A model generated the notes under the pieces. It had not been told where the DNA came from. It saw only the letters and a program-made list of their open reading frames with translations, and ran no database searches. The position numbers were made by a program, and so were the translations under genes. A DNA stretch of 64,000 nt. Origin: Pempheris klunzingeri. Lineage: Eukaryota > Chordata > Actinopteri > Acropomatiformes > Pempheridae. Below, in pieces: positions 1 to 13,500 of this stretch (position 1 is the first letter of the stretch; each line of letters starts with the position of its first letter). Where the stretch lies: contig NW_027254970.1 in the NCBI RefSeq assembly GCF_042242105.1, forward strand, positions 60,006 through 124,005. The letters run 5' to 3'.

Positions 1-2640
1 TGAGAAATATTGTACAATAATAATACTATACCAACCATAATCTGTATAACAAAAGCTCAGGAGAGAAGGGAAGCAGTCAGATCACATTGGTATGGCAGTG
101 CCTAAAGGAAATTGTACTCTTTGATTGCTATTTTAATTATACCCACTGTGAGCTAGAGAGGCTGTGACACGCCACACCTTGTTTTGGCAATACCATGCTG
201 AGTCCACATCCCCCTCCAGTAACTAAAGCCAACTACTCACAGTGTTTTGACTCCTCTTGTGCAGAGGCTGTAGGAGGGAGGCGGCAGCAGCACCAACCTC
301 ACTGTTCAAATTGTACATTATAGATCATACATCTAGCACATTAACATGTATGAAAGGACGTACACACCCATGCTCGCTGTACATGCAAACACCCATTTAC
401 ACCAGGTACACGCATACAAACAGTGGGTGTAGAAACATGCATCACTCTTATACCGTATGTTGCAAGGTCTCACGGTCCCCCTTATGTTAGAAAAAGCTAT
501 TTCTGAGTTACTGACAGACCAGCTACTCTATGCACACATACATACTGTATACAAAGACTGAAATTAGCTAATCAAATCCTACTTAAAACGGTCTTTGTGA
601 CAAATATGTTGATATAAAGATAAAGAATGGTGGAATGGTACAACACCTGGAAAATGGTTTTCATCCTAGCTACTCAGGACTGATAAATGTCAACAATGTG
701 CATGACTTAAAGATATTTTATGCATGTGAGCAGCATGATTTTGTTCTCTCTATTGACAGTACTATAATGATGCTCACATCTTCATTATTGGCTCGGAGCT
801 CCATCTCTATCAAGTGTTTGAACTGGGATAGTTTAGGGGAGAGTAAACAACAGTCTAATGTGTTTATCAAACACTAAAGCACACACCAACAGCTGTTTAC
901 CACACAGAGAGCCAAGCCGCATACAACAACAACAGCACGAGGAACATGTAATCTGATGGAGTAACACGCTGTAAGAGAAGGTGATGTTAAAGGGGGTTTG
1001 TGTCTTGGTTTGGTTGGGGGATTGTGACAATATGACCACCCTGCACGTGAATGTCCTCTCTCACCCAATAGTTTAAAGTCAAAGAGGGACAGTAAGGGAG
1101 AGAGGATGAAAGCCATGCGCATGCTTGAAAAGCTTCCTACTCCTGGTAAACAAATCAATAAACCTGATTCCACTTCACAACAATATACCATGCCAGACCA
1201 AGCTACATGCAGCTATACACACAAAGAAACTAGATAGCCATCATGATATACATGCAAGAATAATGTAACAAACAAAAAACACACAGCAGATGTCATCTCC
1301 AGGGCAACCCATCACAGGGTCCTCCAACCCTGACGTTTAGCTGATTATGAGTTGATTATATATGGTGAAACAGTCCCACAGTCACTTCACAATTGACAAA
1401 TGTTGGTAACGCAGCTCTGTCCTCTTAGAAAGAGAGTTTAGGACAGAGGCTGTTTAATGGATGAGATACTAAAACCAGTGTAAAATACAAACAAGAGATC
1501 AGTTACAGGGATTAGACTTTACGTGAGGGAGAAAGCATAAAAAAAAAATAATTGCATGCAGCTGCGCGTGAGGTCCTTGTCCATAGGACAAACACAAATA
1601 GCCTGTGTGTGCACAGAAGACCTGAACAGTTGTAGGATTTCAAACATCCAGTTATATTTGTGCCATGGGCCAACCTCAAGCATTACTGCTTGCAGATATA
1701 TTTTTTCAACGTTGTTTTCATCCTCGTGCAAAATTTAAACTCTTGTTGAACTCTCATTTATATTTTAGAGTGGTTTTTCGTAATTCATAGTTTTAGTATT
1801 TCAATATAGTATGTGCACGTGATGAGGTGGAGCTTATGGTGGCTCCAAAGGGTCATTTTGGGACAGCCATGTAATTTCACTGCACACACAACCCCTGCAT
1901 GTATTTATCTATGTAGCTGCAATGATACAGACTTACTTCTAAGACAGCCAGGGCTCTTTTGTGCTATACACAACCTGTGGTAGTCAATCGTGTCAAATTA
2001 ATATTATTTACGTAGTCCAATATAACATCACAAGCCTTCAGTTGGATTAAAATTGGCAAAATGGTTTAAATCACATATTTACTGTTCAGACGTCATACAT
2101 GACACAGTGGCACGAAACTATCAGTTAAAAGGCATTGCTGTAAATTTCTTCAATAACTGGACGCTAAAGATGAACCGATAGGATTAAAATGGACCCAAGT
2201 TTAAGGGATAGTATACAGACATATTGCAGTGATGACCTCACAAACATCGCACTAAGTAGCGTCAAGAAATTAACACATGTCTAGCTGAAGGTGACACATC
2301 CATCCAACACATCATAAGGAACTAATTCCAAATTTCTTTTGACTTGAGAAATATTTGATAACATGTGGATTCCTCACATTCATCCTTCCATCTGTTCCTC
2401 CAGTAAGGAACAGACGCATTACATGAGAAGACAGTCATCATTATAAAGTGTGATGTGGATACTTGAAGTCCCCCAAGCACATAAACAGAGAATTAGCTTT
2501 TCAGTGAAGTAAAAGACATCTTGTGTCCAGTAGTTTCACATAAAAACTTTGAAATAAACTATAAACAATATTTTACTTTCTCAGATTCTGGATTTTTCAC
2601 TTACAAAGAAGTTGTAGGATGTAATTTTCTGAATTTTCAA
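1..2640. other. Intergenic, no gene recognised
   Basis: AT-rich DNA with scattered short open frames that have no family motifs, no plausible splice pairs and no compositional shift. No repeat of known type was identified with confidence. It may hold 3' untranslated sequence of a gene further left (CAPZA1 lies upstream of MOV10 in mammals), but no exon of that gene can be seen. Confidence 0.5.
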
Positions 2641-2659
2641 TGACATAAATTTACTTTTT

Positions 2660-3074
2660 TTCAAGCGAACCAGATGGTTGACGGTGTCTTTACTGTCAAC
2701 TTAAACTCAGTGGTGTCATCAATATTTCTGTCAGCATGATCACTGTCGCCATCAACTGTCCACTCCTCACACACAATATCATTGCCTTGAGCATCATGCA
2801 GCACTCTGCTAGCTGTGAGGAGGATGTGTGGTTGAGGGGGTCTGAGTGTGCGACTGAGCTCAGAGGAGAGAGGCCTCTCTGGTGTAAGGAGGACAGATGA
2901 GTGTGGCGCTCAGGCCTGTCAGGATCCAGGAAAGGGCGAGATGCGAGGAGGGATGGTAGGAGATAAGTCCACTTCAGCAAATTCAATGGGACACTTCAGC
3001 ACAGGCACAGCTCTCACCCTGAGCACTGTCTGTCTGCCAGACAGGGATTGATTGATAAATTCAACTTGGGTGGA
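2660..3074 (-). pseudogene. Unrecognised coding-like stretch, minus strand
   Basis: On the minus strand a single reading frame runs from an acceptor-like AG at about 3075 down to a TGA near 2663. It is broken only by two TGA codons eight bases apart near 2920. The first part (about 55 codons) reads through motifs such as QTVLRVRAVPVLKCPIEF. The second part (about 84 codons) is acidic and ends TVKTPSTIWFA before the stop. This stretch is GC-richer than its flanks, as exons often are. I do not recognise the protein, and no GT lies between the two stops to allow an intron there. It could be the last exon of an unknown gene that ends at the first stop, a decayed gene fragment, or a chance open frame, since open frames of this size are common in the window. 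No partner exons were found up to 6.5 kb. Confidence 0.25.
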
Positions 3075-3343
3075 GACTAATTAATTTGATTACAGCCAAG
3101 TCCAACTGAAAAAGTACACACTTCAGTTATTACTGTCATTTCTCGATCTGGCTAGAATCAAGTACACAATTACGTGGCACTGGTGCAACAGCAGCGTCTA
3201 TCAATGGTAACGTCACTGTGTGTGAGCGTGTATGTGTGTGTGGCTGCGAGCACAGTGACAAAGACAGATTGGGTGTCTGAGAGGGACAGATAGCCTTACA
3301 GCCAACCTCCACTCACTCATTGAGTGAGATAAAGAGGAACATT

Positions 3344-3492
<149 letters not shown>

Positions 3493-3970
3493 CTCCACTG
3501 GCATCCAACCAATTGTGCTGAGAAATAACTCAACCCTTAACATGGACAAATAGGCATGGATAAGGCCTGCGTTGGGTCCGCTGAAAATTGCCGATTCATC
3601 ACAAATTTCAAACAAACAGATTAGAAGAAGACTGTTGTGGTATTCAAATGGATTTATAGGATTTGTCCATGTATACACTCTGCCGTGCTTTGTGAGACTC
3701 AGGAGGGTACATGAGTACGAGAGTGTGTGACGGTGCCAAAACAGTGACAGGCCATTCTTTTACAAACAGGTTTACAACAAGCTCTTATCTCTCCTCTACA
3801 CTCTCCTCATCCATTCCCTTGTTTCTTTCTCTCCTAGAAGTAATGCCCTTTGATTATATTTCCATCACAAATATACTTGCTGCATGTATGTGTTTTGATT
3901 GGTGAGACCAGATATAGAGCACTTAAGGTGAGTAAAGCAACATTACTGGTTTGGGTTGGTGTGTGTGCCA

Positions 3971-3973
<3 letters not shown>

Positions 3974-4005
<32 letters not shown>
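3974..4005. repeat. (TG)n microsatellite
   Basis: Pure TG tract of about 16 units next to a non-repetitive, possibly conserved stretch. Confidence 0.95.
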
Positions 4006-4007
<2 letters not shown>

Positions 4008-4009
4008 AG

Positions 4010-4255
4010 CGGTGGTCCTGTGTTTCCGGGTGACCTCAGTGGCCCAGGCTGTCTGTCTATTAGAGAGGGGGCTATTAGACCATCAGAAAGTGGGAGCATC
4101 CCCTCTCGCCATGGTGATAAGATCAAGGCATTCCGACGGCCAGAGCGGTCATTACCCCGCTCTCTAGCCCATAATGTCCCTCCATTAAAACACCCCGTTG
4201 CCATGGAAATGCAGCTGTGGCCGTTTAAGTCATTTCTTGGTCTCCCTGGGTCATT
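4010..4255. promoter_or_regulatory. Candidate conserved non-coding element
   Basis: A 245-base stretch of higher GC and balanced complexity, between microsatellites, with no open frame that resembles a protein. It holds two CCATGG sites within about 100 bases and short AT cores such as CATTAAAA. Composition and placement 2.3 kb upstream of a gene suggest an enhancer-like element. This is inference from appearance only; no alignment was possible. Confidence 0.25.
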
Positions 4256-5400
4256 GACACACACGCACACCAACACACAATGTATCGACATGTCGGTTTG
4301 ATAAACAGTTACACGCGCACACTGCTATCAGGGGCACACACATGTCGAAACACACAAGCTCTGCTGTCTGGGTGTGATTCTGGCTCATGTGGGGTCACAG
4401 CCGCCAGGACAGCGAGATGATCACTGAGTCACTGATGACAGACTGTACAGTAAGACAATAGTCATCGGACGGAATTCAGCTTCAAACACAAACACGGATA
4501 GGCAGACAGATAGGAGGTTGACAGAGAGCACACAAACAGATGCATGCACAGCACTAACACTGATCGGCATGAGCATAAACAAACACCTCTGGTTGTTCTG
4601 AAGATTTTGTGTCAAACAACCCCCCGTCCCTCTAATCCTCATTTGGCCACTTCCAAACTTTTCAGAGTCATCAGCAGACACCTCCTACACTCAGATACAC
4701 GCACACAAACTAACCCCGCCTAAATGCCGGAACTCACAACCAGCATAAAAGCTTACCAAACCCTATAGTGTCTCTCCTGAGGAACTACTGAGCATGCTGA
4801 ACCACACAATTTTCCCTTATTTTGACCATACTTGCTTTCACCATTTGTATGTGCACACTTAATTTGGTTGTACTTTGCGAAATGATAAAGATAAGAAAGC
4901 TTGAATCTTAAAATCATAATAACTATCATGGTAATAATCGCTCCCTCATCAGATCCCCCTCTGCTTACTGATGGACAACATTAAACACGTCTAGCCTGAC
5001 TTGACAGGTCACATCTTTTATGAAGCGGCTTTGTATTTGATACTAGTGATTTAAAGCATGCAGATATGATAAATCAATCACAGCAAAACAAATTCAATAC
5101 TTACATAAATATTACAGTCACTCTAAGCTCATTAAGTAGTGAAGACAGGCTGTAAATCTGTACAGAAAAGCTGCTGTCTGAAGAGACCAAACTGAATTAG
5201 ATCAAATGAAACTTAATTTATAGGCTATAGCACATTTCAAGACCGAAAACAAATAAAAAATAAGGCTACCACAATGTAAAATTTGTTAAAACATTATTCA
5301 AATGACTATACTATGTCACCTTTAACAAGCTGAGCAAAAATTAGTCTCTGTTGCCCCCTAGTGACAAAAGTTCAAATGTATTAAAAAAAGAAAAAAGAAA
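4256..5400. other. Intergenic, no gene recognised
   Basis: AT-rich non-coding DNA with short CA-rich patches. Nothing in it supports an exon or an RNA gene. Confidence 0.5.
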
Positions 5401-5405
5401 ACTGG

Positions 5406-5859
<454 letters not shown>

Positions 5860-6582
5860 CTACTCTCCCATGCTGCAACTTCTCATGCGTCTGTAAAGTA
5901 AGTTACTAGCTCAATTGCTAAATAATGTATTACTGCCATTTGCTGCGGTTGAGATCAAGATTAGCTAGTTCTTTTCACGATATTAGCATTTAGCAAACTA
6001 AACATGCATAAACACGCATATTAACTAAAGCAAACGTTAGCTAGGTTATATGTGGGAAGTACATCACAGACCACGCTGGGCATGTAGCGTTAGTGTTAGC
6101 TGTACTTACCGAAGTACCCAGCTGTTTTATGTTTTGACTTTCACTGCCAAGCTCAAACTCGCTCCACACTGTTGACGCTAGCTTTTTTTCTGCTTTTCCA
6201 CTGCCATCTAGCGGGTAGCGCTATATGTAGCCAGCTAGCTAGCGTTAGCTACTTGACATGAATGTTGGTAGCTAGGGCAGTAGCTAGTAAGGGGATTATA
6301 AAATAAAAATGAATGTATATGTTGCCAAGGCTAAAGGTTTAGCCTATTTAATACTACTGTGAGCTGTAATTTTAGTTACCTGTTCTGGGGTTAAATGCAG
6401 TTAAACAGTAGGGAAAGAGAAATCAAAATCATCAGTCACAATTATATAGGATGAATGACTGCTTGTTGCTTGCAGTGGTTAATCAGTGAGCTCGGACCTT
6501 TTTTATATTGTGGCCAAGGTTTCTTAATTTATGTATACTACTCAAACAGTGAGTTTATGATCCTCTCTGGTTCTTTTTTCAG
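5860..6582. other. Upstream region of first mov10 copy
   Basis: About 720 bases of AT-rich DNA with many GCTAGC/TTAGC repeats near 6170-6260. An untranslated first exon of the downstream helicase probably lies here or further left, because the start-codon exon is preceded by a pyrimidine tract and AG, but its donor could not be fixed. Confidence 0.4.
6413..6424 (+). promoter_or_regulatory. Candidate IRF/ISRE-like site
   Basis: GAAAGAGAAATC fits the GAAANNGAAA core bound by interferon regulatory factors, followed by AAAA, 173 bases before the helicase start codon. Single short sites occur by chance, so this is only a candidate. Confidence 0.35.
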
Positions 6583-6597
6583 TACCATCAGGACCAA

Positions 6598-7463
6598 ATG
6601 AGCACACTCCACCGGCAGTGGCAGCAGCCACAAATGCAGCCAGCAGTACAGAATACAAGACGACGAAAATGTGGTCCTCTGAATAGGCCACAAAATGCAT
6701 CCATTGATGCACAGATGCATCAGGCCCAGCAAAAGGTTCAAGCCCGTCAGAAAATGGCGCACTTATTTCAGCAATACATGTAAGAAAACCTTCAGTTATA
6801 AGCTCAGACTGTTGAAAATCTTCTTCAGATGTCCTCAAGGGCTGCGAAAACATGAGCCGATCTACTCTGCAGGCTGTATTTCTTCAGTTGATCTTAGTTT
6901 AATGGGAGGGATGGGGGCTGCACACCCTAAACTATTAGATGTGATCAAAGCTTTGCAAGATGTACTGTAAATGTTTGTCAGTCCATGTTATGCATGATAT
7001 AATTTCAGACAAGCCTTGTTTTACTACTTGTCAACACAGGGCTCAGCTAAACTCCAATGAATATGATGTCACCGTAACCTCAGAGCCTGCGCCCACAGAA
7101 GAGAAGATCTGCCTCACTGTGTATAAAAACAAGGTGAGACTATGACAACTAGTAAGCCATAGTTTTTAATGACCAATCAGTAGCCTGTGAGATTTTTACT
7201 AATGATATCATTGTAAACATTTTTATTATGTCTGAGTAGAGGCAGCTAGTGTAGATTAGTTGGGTCTCATCATTACCATCACTGTATTGTATGAGCTCAC
7301 ACACACATGTTGTCCCACATAAGCCCAGTACTCTGATTTTAATGTACTATGATGAATATACACAACTTTAATGTTCTTAATTGAATTTTATAAAACAGGG
7401 TTTTTAATGGGTTCAAGAATGTGTGTGATGGTGAGTTTGTGTGGCAAAGGGGCCTTTTATGTG

Positions 7464-7512
<49 letters not shown>

Positions 7513-10500
7513 CTACAGAGATAACACTGACAGTTTGCTTGAACATGTTTCCTGCCCAACAGGAAGTCGTGCCGCTCACTGTGAAGAACTCTGGTGCCAA
7601 ACCGGTTTATTTAACTTTTTGGGCTCCTGCCCTTGTAAAGAACATTTTCACTGTCAGAGACTGTCATGGAAACATTATCAAGACTGTCAAGCAACACATG
7701 CTTGGACCAGGTATGACTAAGATACACACACATACTTAGTGTGTCTACGCAGTTTTTAGTGGTTGTTGGATATTGATACCAGTGACAAATGAGGCATTTC
7801 CTGTAATCGTCCATATTGTGTGCACTATTCGTAACTAAGGAGAAAGAACAAAAATTCTACATTGACTTGAAGATTTAGTGAAACTGAAACATGCAGACAG
7901 AAAATATGACAGTTATTATGATTTAATGTGGTGCACAGTAATGTATTATTTTTCAATAAATGGCAAAAGCCAAGTTTTTAGAAAGTCTCCAGCTTTGAAA
8001 TGTTCTATTTTAATTTGTATTTCACAATTTCTGCATTTATATGTAATTTTTTTTCACTTTTTTCTGTCATGCTGTTTCTAGGAGAGACGTATAAAATCAA
8101 GGTCCAATTCAACTGTGACCATGCTGGCTTCTATGAACAGTTACTGGTCTTTACATTTGAAACACGACAGCAGTCTGGAGAAAAATTTGAGATTATGCGC
8201 CTCTTGGAAGTCATTCATCAGACATCTGTTAATGAGGAGCTCCTCCCCACAACCAAAGACCCACTGTGTGACCCCCAACCTGTGAAGTCTACCTCCACTG
8301 AAGGGTATAACAACTTAATATCATGTAATATTCATGTTATTTATATTATTTTATTTATGAGTGCACTGTGCAGCATTACATGTAAAATCATCCAATACAG
8401 TACTGTTTGTGAATTATGACAGATTTCAGAATCTATTGGTTAATACCCTGTCTCATGGCCTTTTTAAGACGCACAATTTATTATTATTATTACTAGTCAC
8501 CAGTATTATTAGTCATCACGATAAGTTATTACTGTCCTATGTTCCGTCTTTGTTGTTCCACTCCAGTGTTTTGATGTGGCTTTATCCTGTGGTGCCTTTG
8601 GATAATTATCAGATGCCTGACGGTATAAAAAACATCACAAAATGCAAAACGTATGTATTTTCACATGCATGCACACACACACAAAATAATAAGGTGATTG
8701 TAATTTATGTTTATTCATAATTTATTTATTTAATTTATATGATTTACACCAATTTAAGTTATTGTGTCAAGGTAAACCAACTTAGGTTTTCGTGGCATAT
8801 TGTAAATACTGATAACATTAACAACCAAACATGTAAGGGCATTATAATGTGCAGTATCTTTTTTTTCTTTTTCTTTTTTTCAAATAACAACTCATAAATC
8901 GTGGATGGAAATAGTACACCTTAAGCTAAATGGGCACATTGTCTTAAAGGTGTTATATTCTGCACATTTTCAAGTTCTTGCTTGTATTTTGAGGTCCTAC
9001 TTGAACAGGGTGATGTGGTTTTAATGTTCAAAAAAACACAAACAGCCTCTATCTGAATGCTCTGTTTTAGAAGAACAGAACAATCTGTTGCTTTGCTCTC
9101 ACCTGCGACATCTTCGTGTTACCTGAAGCTGGTGTTAGTGGGGAAAAAACAATGGCGGACAGCGAGGTGGACTCAGGAGGTTTTCATTGGGCGAGGACAG
9201 TCAGCCTGCTGAAGGGATGGAGGAGGTCACATGATCAACAGATCCCCTTCTGACATCATAAAGGGAGACACATCTAAATGGAGCATTTTCATACACATTT
9301 CCTGAAAGATGTAGCTGAAGAAAAGGGGAGAGGGAGGACCTCTCTCATAGTTTAAGGTTCTGTAGACACACCACACATTTTGATGCTGAAAAGACATTAA
9401 AAAGTGCATTTTGCATAATATGGGACCTTTAAACATGACGTGCTAATTTCAGTGATTGGAAAAAGAAAATCAAACCATTTCTCACAGATATTTTTATGCA
9501 CTGAAAAAGGTCAGCTTGTTATGGTGTGTTTCCACCAAACGTGAAGTGAATATTCACCTTGCGCTTCTCGCTCAAGTTTGATCAATAGATCATTTTTGTT
9601 TACTTGTTTGGTGGAAACACACCATTAAGGGTACAAATTTGTAGGATATATGCAAGATTATAAACTGAGAGATTCAAGGTGCTGAGGCTAATCTGTAGTA
9701 TGTAAAATGCAAAAGTAAAGCCACAAAAAGCTTTCAAGGCAGAAAATTCGGTTGCCTACTGTCATAACTTCCCACCGTCCGTCATGTCTGTAGCAATTAT
9801 CCTGCTTGTCATGTCATTGGGATCTGTTTAGGGACCTGCAGGAACCTCTGAACTGGAAGAACTACTCAAAGAGGTTCCACTTGCTTCTGCATCTGGAGGA
9901 GCTCCAGCAGAAGACAGAAATTGAGAAATATATCCAAGATGATGTGCCCATGTTCATACACAAAGGCACAGACACAGACCTTTTTATTCTACAGGTGATG
10001 CATCACGCACACACACATAATAAGACATTAAGACTGACAACTGTTGTTGCTTTTAGCTAACAACTCAGAATAAAACTGGAAACATTTTGTCCCCTCAGAC
10101 TGCTAAGAACCTTTCAGCGAAGCTGCCCGGGAACCAGGTGCTGGTGACTTCTTTAGACCAGTCAATAGCTTTGGAAAACAGAATTCATAAAGGATGGGTC
10201 CATCATGTGGATGTGAAGCGAGTCTACCTGAAATTAGATGAAAAGTAAGAACAGACAATTATTTGAAAACAAGAATATGATCAAATGATACACCTCTTAA
10301 AACTCTGCCACCCATCTTTGTATTGCAGCAGAATAAAATCAACTAAATAAATGAGAGATCTGTATAAGAGGATGCTGTAGACAAGCTACTAGTAAAAAGT
10401 TGGTATCGCTGCCTCTTTCATGCTGGTTTTCTTCCTGCTTAATTATTGAATAGTATAAGTTACGCTACATTCCTGCAACAAATATAAGTCTTGACTGAAA

Positions 10501-13500
10501 TAGCTCAGACCTTTTCTCTGGGTTGTTAATTCTTTGACTCTGGGAAATGTAAGGAAAAGGAAGATAGAGATACCAGCTAATACTGACGGGCCCCTAAAAT
10601 GCTTCTTGGTTTCAGTACTGTTTTGAGGTTTTTGTCTCTGCTCACCAATTTTATTTGTTTAGCTGTTCAGTCCATAGTATCACACATGACTACTTGTGAA
10701 TTTGAATGCAGGTTCCTGAGTCACTTCAAGGAGGGCATGAGGTTCAATGTTAACTTCACTTTGAACCGTGTACCCCTGCGTGTCCAGCATAGAGCAGTAT
10801 CACTGGTGTGCAGGCACAGACTGAAGGAGCTCCTGTTTCCCACTGGACAACTTTCCTCCCACCATTCGCATCTACACAGGTCAGATTACATCTCCGTCTA
10901 CCCAAGTTCAAGAATTCAGGGAAAAAATCCAAAACATTTGATAAAAACAAGGTCATTTTTCAGTAGTGTCTTACTGAGTCTGTGTGCCTTTTATCTCATT
11001 GGTCCCTCTATTTGCGTTCTCCTTGTGCATATAAAGATACATGCTTGTAAACACTGACTCTGTTGGCTGTGGCTCAGACAACCTGCACCTCTGCATTTCT
11101 GCCATTAGGCTGTCGGAGGTGGAGAAAAACCCAGAGCAGTGCTTGGCCATTCAACACATTGTAGCTGGTTCCGCAAAACCTGCCCCTTACCTGGTATTTG
11201 GTCCCCCTGGCACAGGTAATGTACATGTAAATGTCAATGGCTTATGTAATAATTTTATTTACATTTAGAATAACTGACTTTTACATGTATTGGTCAGGCA
11301 AGACAGTGACTTTGGTGGAAGCCATCAAGCAGATCGTGAAAACCCAGGCCTCATGCAACATCCTGGTTTGCGCTCCTTCCAACAGTGCGACTGATCATCT
11401 CTGTGAGAAGATTATAGAAGGAAAGATAAGCCAGGACCAGGTGTATCGCTTGTACGCCCTAAATAGTCGCAGAAATATTCCCCAAAACATAAAGGTCTGG
11501 ACACGTTTTTTGCCTCAAAAATAACATTAGCAAATATCACATTTACCACAATTTCCACCAAGAATTATTTATGAAGATCCACAAACATAACAGTAAATAA
11601 TAGATTTATTAAGTGTTCTTCTGCTTCACCTCCATCAAGTAACATCTTTCACTGTCTGATATCGTAAATCCTGAATATGCTATGTGCTGCTCTAACATCT
11701 ATATCTCAGCAGGGAATAATCAAATAAATGAATCAAATTAGGGACACAAGATGTGAATGTAGTGTTATTATTTTAGTTTAGTGCTATCAAACTGAATTCT
11801 GGCCTCCGTATAACTCTAGTAAACCTCTACTGTATGCGTTTTGCATTCTATAGTTTTGCTGCAACCTGGACAGCGAGACAAACACAGTTATGTTTCCCCC
11901 TAAAGCAGAGCTGATGAAGTATAAGATCATGGTCACCACCCTACTAACTGCAGGAAGGTACAGTAGCTAATGCAATGAATTGCCACTTGAATTTGAATTT
12001 CCATAATGCGATTGAATTTACTACGTTTGTTAGAATTGTCTTCAAATAGCCTATAAGGATTTTTCACAATAGATATTATATAGATATAGATAGTTTGACA
12101 TTTCAGAGCAGGATAGACACAGGTGTAATTAATGATGCTGCATATTTAATGGAAAGGTATTGTGGCCATGGGCACGCTGGCTCAATAGGCTCCTTTTCAA
12201 GACAACACAACTTTCTTTGGATCCGCACAGTAAATGTTTACTTAGCAAGCTTGTTTATTGTGAACATGTGATTCCCTAGTTAACACTCTGTTATGGATAT
12301 TAACATCCGAGAGATTCACAGCACTTACAATACTCACTAGAGCAGTAGAGTACAGCCTGCAACTGCCTTCAGTGCAAGAAAGTTTAAAACCCTCAAATCA
12401 AAAAGCACTTGTTAATACAACTGAAACGTATCCCTCTCCCTCTCCCTCTCCAGGCTAGTGACGGGAGGGATTCCCCAAGGCCATTACTCTTACCTCTTTG
12501 TGGATGAGGCAGGGCAGGCTGCAGAAACAGAGTGTATCGTCCCTATAGCAGGTAACAAACAAGTTCAGCTTTTTTAACAAACAGTATTTGATATTCTGTA
12601 CGAGGTGTGCCCTCAATGTTTCGGTGTTTGCTCCACAGGTTTACTGACACCACAGAGATGCCAGGTAGTGCTGGCTGGAGATCCTAAACAGTTAGGTCCC
12701 ACCATCATGTCCAGAATGGCAAAGAACTATGGCATGGGTGAGCACCGTGCATACCTACACTATTAGGGTTTCTAGTTTCAGTAATAAATCCAGTGTTTGA
12801 TGCAGCAAAGGTTTATTTAATGCAGAATGTGAAAAGTTTAACTACTAACTCAACAGATTTCAATCAAGTGCAATCCAAATTCTGTTGATCATTGCCTGTA
12901 CCTGAAGGAATTTGAGGACATTTACTCTGTGCAGATGTGTCCCTGTTGGAGCGTCTGATGCGGGACATCAACCTTTACAAGTCACATCAGAGTCATGGAT
13001 TCAACGACCGCTTTGTCACCAAATTACTGAGGAACTACAGGTGCGACACTGATGATGGCTTATCTTCTCACAGTGTTATTTTTGTTAAACCACTCCTTGA
13101 TATCTCCATCCACTAGCTCATGCTTTGTCATTAAACATTTTTTCAGTGGTCTTTTTTTCCTCTTCACTGTCTCTCAGGTCCCATCCCGCAATTCTGAAAA
13201 TTCCCAATGAGCTCTTTTATGAAGGAGAGCTTCAGCCTTATGCTCATGCAGAGAAATGCAATTTATACTCCACATGGGAATGCCTCCCCAAGAAAGTAAC
13301 GTAGACACACACACACACACACGCACACACACACTTCTCTCCCTTTCCCTTTCCCTTTCCCTTTCCCTACCCCTATTCTCAATTCTCTTTCTGTGTTTCA
13401 GGGTTTCCCTTTGATCTTCCATGGAGTGGCAGGTACTCATGAACGTGACAATGACAGTCCCTCTGTTTACAACATGGCAGAGGTGGAGGTGTTGAAGGAA

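Noticed and set aside
2915-2925. Selenocysteine reading of the TGA codons in the minus-strand frame
   Set aside because: Two TGAs so close, no recognisable selenoprotein family and no SECIS-like structure that I can see.
3923-4291. 122-codon minus-strand frame
   Set aside because: Low-complexity end over the TG tract and no protein-like motif; the region reads better as non-coding.
8000-8419. 139-codon frame as a stand-alone gene
   Set aside because: Only 8082-8304 is exon; the rest is intron read-through of mov10 copy 1.
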